A stretch of 64,000 bases of DNA from a virus. The stretch covers positions 62,001 to 126,000 of IMG/VR virus record IMGVR_UViG_3300031251_000003. The stretch is one strand, 5' to 3'. Positions 62,856 through 64,000 of the stretch are shown here, piece by piece. Both the position numbers and the translations under genes were made by a program. The first letter of the stretch is position 1, and each line of letters opens with the position of its first letter. The notes below the pieces were generated by a model that was given only the letters and a program-made list of their open reading frames with translations, did not search any database and was not told where the DNA came from.

Positions 62856-63056
62856 ATGAAAAGAAAACTAAAGTGCAGCACTTGTGGCACCACGACAAAT
62901 ACAGCTACAGGGAAGCCTTTGTATCTGTTAGGTTCCAGTGATGCGTCTCTAATGCTTCTTCCCGCTGAGATAGAATGTTGGGAATGTGGGGAGAAGAGAC
63001 GCGATGCCGATCAGAAGAGAAAGACCTTAGATCGGTACGCTAAGGCAAAATCTTAG
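62856..63056 (+). CDS. Zinc-ribbon protein
   Basis: 66 aa. KCSTCG and ECWECG form two CxxC knuckles about 38 residues apart; basic C-terminus. Starts 3 bases after tRNA-Arg. Likely nucleic-acid binding. Confidence 0.7.
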   Translation: MKRKLKCSTCGTTTNTATGKPLYLLGSSDASLMLLPAEIECWECGEKRRDADQKRKTLDRYAKAKS

Positions 63057-63070
63057 AATACGGTAAATCC

Positions 63071-63110
63071 AGCCCGGATGAGAGAAAATCTCATCCGGGC
63101 TTTCCTTTTG
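63071..63110 (+). terminator. Intrinsic terminator ending the RNA island
   Basis: Perfect 13-bp stem AGCCCGGATGAGA/TCTCATCCGGGCT with a 4-5 base loop, then TTCCTTTT. Confidence 0.9.
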
Positions 63111-63179
63111 TGGAAAATGGAAAATACGAGTGCGTAATTAAGGAGAGTACCTTTTGTTTAGTTAAAGTGAGGTCGGGAT

Positions 63180-63332
63180 ATGTTAGGTGTGTTAGCTTAT
63201 GATTGTGTACAGTGGGCTTGGGTACTGCTTCTTCCTTTCTGGTTAAGTGGGTATGGTGTGGGGTACTGGTTGGGTAGTAAAAAGCGCAAAGAGCGAAAGA
63301 GGACGAGAAACAATAATGTCAAAGGCAGATAG
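63180..63332 (+). CDS. Small membrane protein with basic tail
   Basis: 50 aa (MLGVLAYDCVQWAWVLLLPF ... KKRKERKRTRNNN). One transmembrane segment and a strongly basic C-terminus. Overlaps the next gene by 17 bases. Confidence 0.65.
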   Translation: MLGVLAYDCVQWAWVLLLPFWLSGYGVGYWLGSKKRKERKRTRNNNVKGR

Positions 63333-63513
63333 ATTTATTCGCAATTCGTTGTTAATTGTTATGCTCGTTCTATGGCTTGCTTCGGCGGTAGATGCTTTCC
63401 TAACCCAGAACTTTACAGGACTAGCATTAATAACGACAGCCGTAACAACCTTAGGAGGAATTTATCTAGGGTTCCAAGGCGGCAAGAAGGATGACAACAA
63501 AAATGACAAATAA
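63316..63513 (+). CDS. Small membrane protein, holin-like
   Basis: 65 aa from ATG 63316 with GAGG upstream (MSKADRFIRNSLLIVMLVLW...). Two transmembrane segments and a charged tail KKDDNKNDK, the usual shape of class II holins. Neighbours are also membrane proteins. Confidence 0.6.
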   Translation: MSKADRFIRNSLLIVMLVLWLASAVDAFLTQNFTGLALITTAVTTLGGIYLGFQGGKKDDNKNDK

Positions 63514-63907
63514 AGCAAAGAGATGGTATAGGGGTGTTGATAAGATTGCGCTTCTCATCATGATCGTGGCCGCTGCTGGTTTCTTGATTTTGTATTTCAG
63601 GACTACTAACCTGAATTCAGATATTAAGAATACACAGAAGAATCAAACGGCTTTGGTCAAGAAGCAGGCCACTTTAACAAGGTGTATAACCTCGTGGGCT
63701 AATGAGTTTGGTGATCGATCTATCATTCTAAGTGATCTTAGTGTCGATAGACAACAGAAGTTGGATGCATTGATCAGATCCGTAGCGACTGGCAAGGCTG
63801 ATATCTTCAAGGCAAAGCTTGCTGATTACATTCACTCTTCGAATGTATACAACACGGCAGCTAAGAAGCATCCGATCCCTTCACCACCGAAGATAGCGTG
63901 TAAGTAA
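63491..63907 (+). CDS. Membrane-anchored protein, spanin-like topology
   Basis: 138 aa; an ATG 12 bases later is an alternative start. N-terminal anchor (IALLIMIVAAAGFLILYF), then a helical soluble part and Pro-rich end. Could be part of a lysis cassette with the holin-like gene it overlaps. Confidence 0.6.
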   Translation: MTTKMTNKAKRWYRGVDKIALLIMIVAAAGFLILYFRTTNLNSDIKNTQKNQTALVKKQATLTRCITSWANEFGDRSIILSDLSVDRQQKLDALIRSVATGKADIFKAKLADYIHSSNVYNTAAKKHPIPSPPKIACK

Positions 63908-63915
63908 TAGATGTA

Positions 63916-64000
63916 ATGATCAATATTAGTCTTCATACCCTAGACCTGTTAAGGTTCGCGGGCCTGTTTGAGATTTTCTTCTCGATAGGGTTTGTCTTGG
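63916..64000 (+). CDS. Partial membrane protein at window edge
   Basis: MINISLHTLDLLRFAGLFEI then FFSIGFVL, cut by the window end. Hydrophobic; no ribosome site stands out. Confidence 0.35.
   Translation, partial: MINISLHTLDLLRFAGLFEIFFSIGFVL

Noticed and set aside
1-64000. CRISPR array, integrase or attachment sites
   Set aside because: No regularly spaced repeats with unique spacers, no recombinase gene and no att-like duplication of host type were seen.

Overview
The window is part of a large, tRNA-rich, contractile-tailed (myovirus-type) bacteriophage genome, probably one that infects an actinobacterium. The tail type follows from a tail sheath gene, tail tube, tape measure, lysin-bearing hub, gp25-like and baseplate-J-like proteins. 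The actinobacterial host is an inference from many apparently leaderless mRNAs, good sigma70-type promoters with extended -10 boxes, and small zinc-finger proteins of actinophage type. No integrase, repressor or other sign of lysogeny was seen.

Layout. 1-3283 (+): end of a truncated gene, two SAP/Rho-N-like paralogues, two virion-type proteins and an amidase endolysin. 3359-18969 (-): a dense block of small accessory genes, many with their own promoter: NIF3-like, ArdC-like, HNH-RNA ligase fusion, DNA ligase, HD hydrolase, DnaQ-like exonuclease, GNAT, rIIA/rIIB-like, cREC-like receiver. It contains a high-GC patch near 4120-4835. 19033-39402 (+): connector, sheath, tube, frameshifted tail chaperones, tape measure, hub with two lytic domains, collar fibre, baseplate and fibres, interrupted by one hidden (-) membrane gene. 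39441-43395: SNF2-like helicase, then a (-) cassette with a Pnk-like kinase. 43632-44072: holin-like gene. 44147-62900 (+): an RNA island. 62856-64000: small zinc and membrane genes of a possible lysis cassette.

The RNA island is the exceptional part. It holds about 46 recognisable tRNA genes that together cover all 20 amino acids, none with an encoded CCA end. It also holds a tmRNA, an RNase P RNA with P1, P2, P3 and P4 visible by eye, a homologue of ribosomal protein S12 changed at both streptomycin-linked lysines, and a sigma factor. Between the canonical tRNAs lie hairpin-rich spacers, repeated structured elements, and tRNA-like genes of abnormal architecture: a circularly permuted candidate, one with a 41-nt anticodon-loop insertion, and several with odd loops or arms. 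An HNH-RNA ligase, a Pnk-like kinase and a cREC protein elsewhere in the window could form an RNA-repair kit. Together these genes look like a phage programme to supply, mature, repair and rescue its own translation on host ribosomes. All homology calls were made by reading the sequence; no database search was run.
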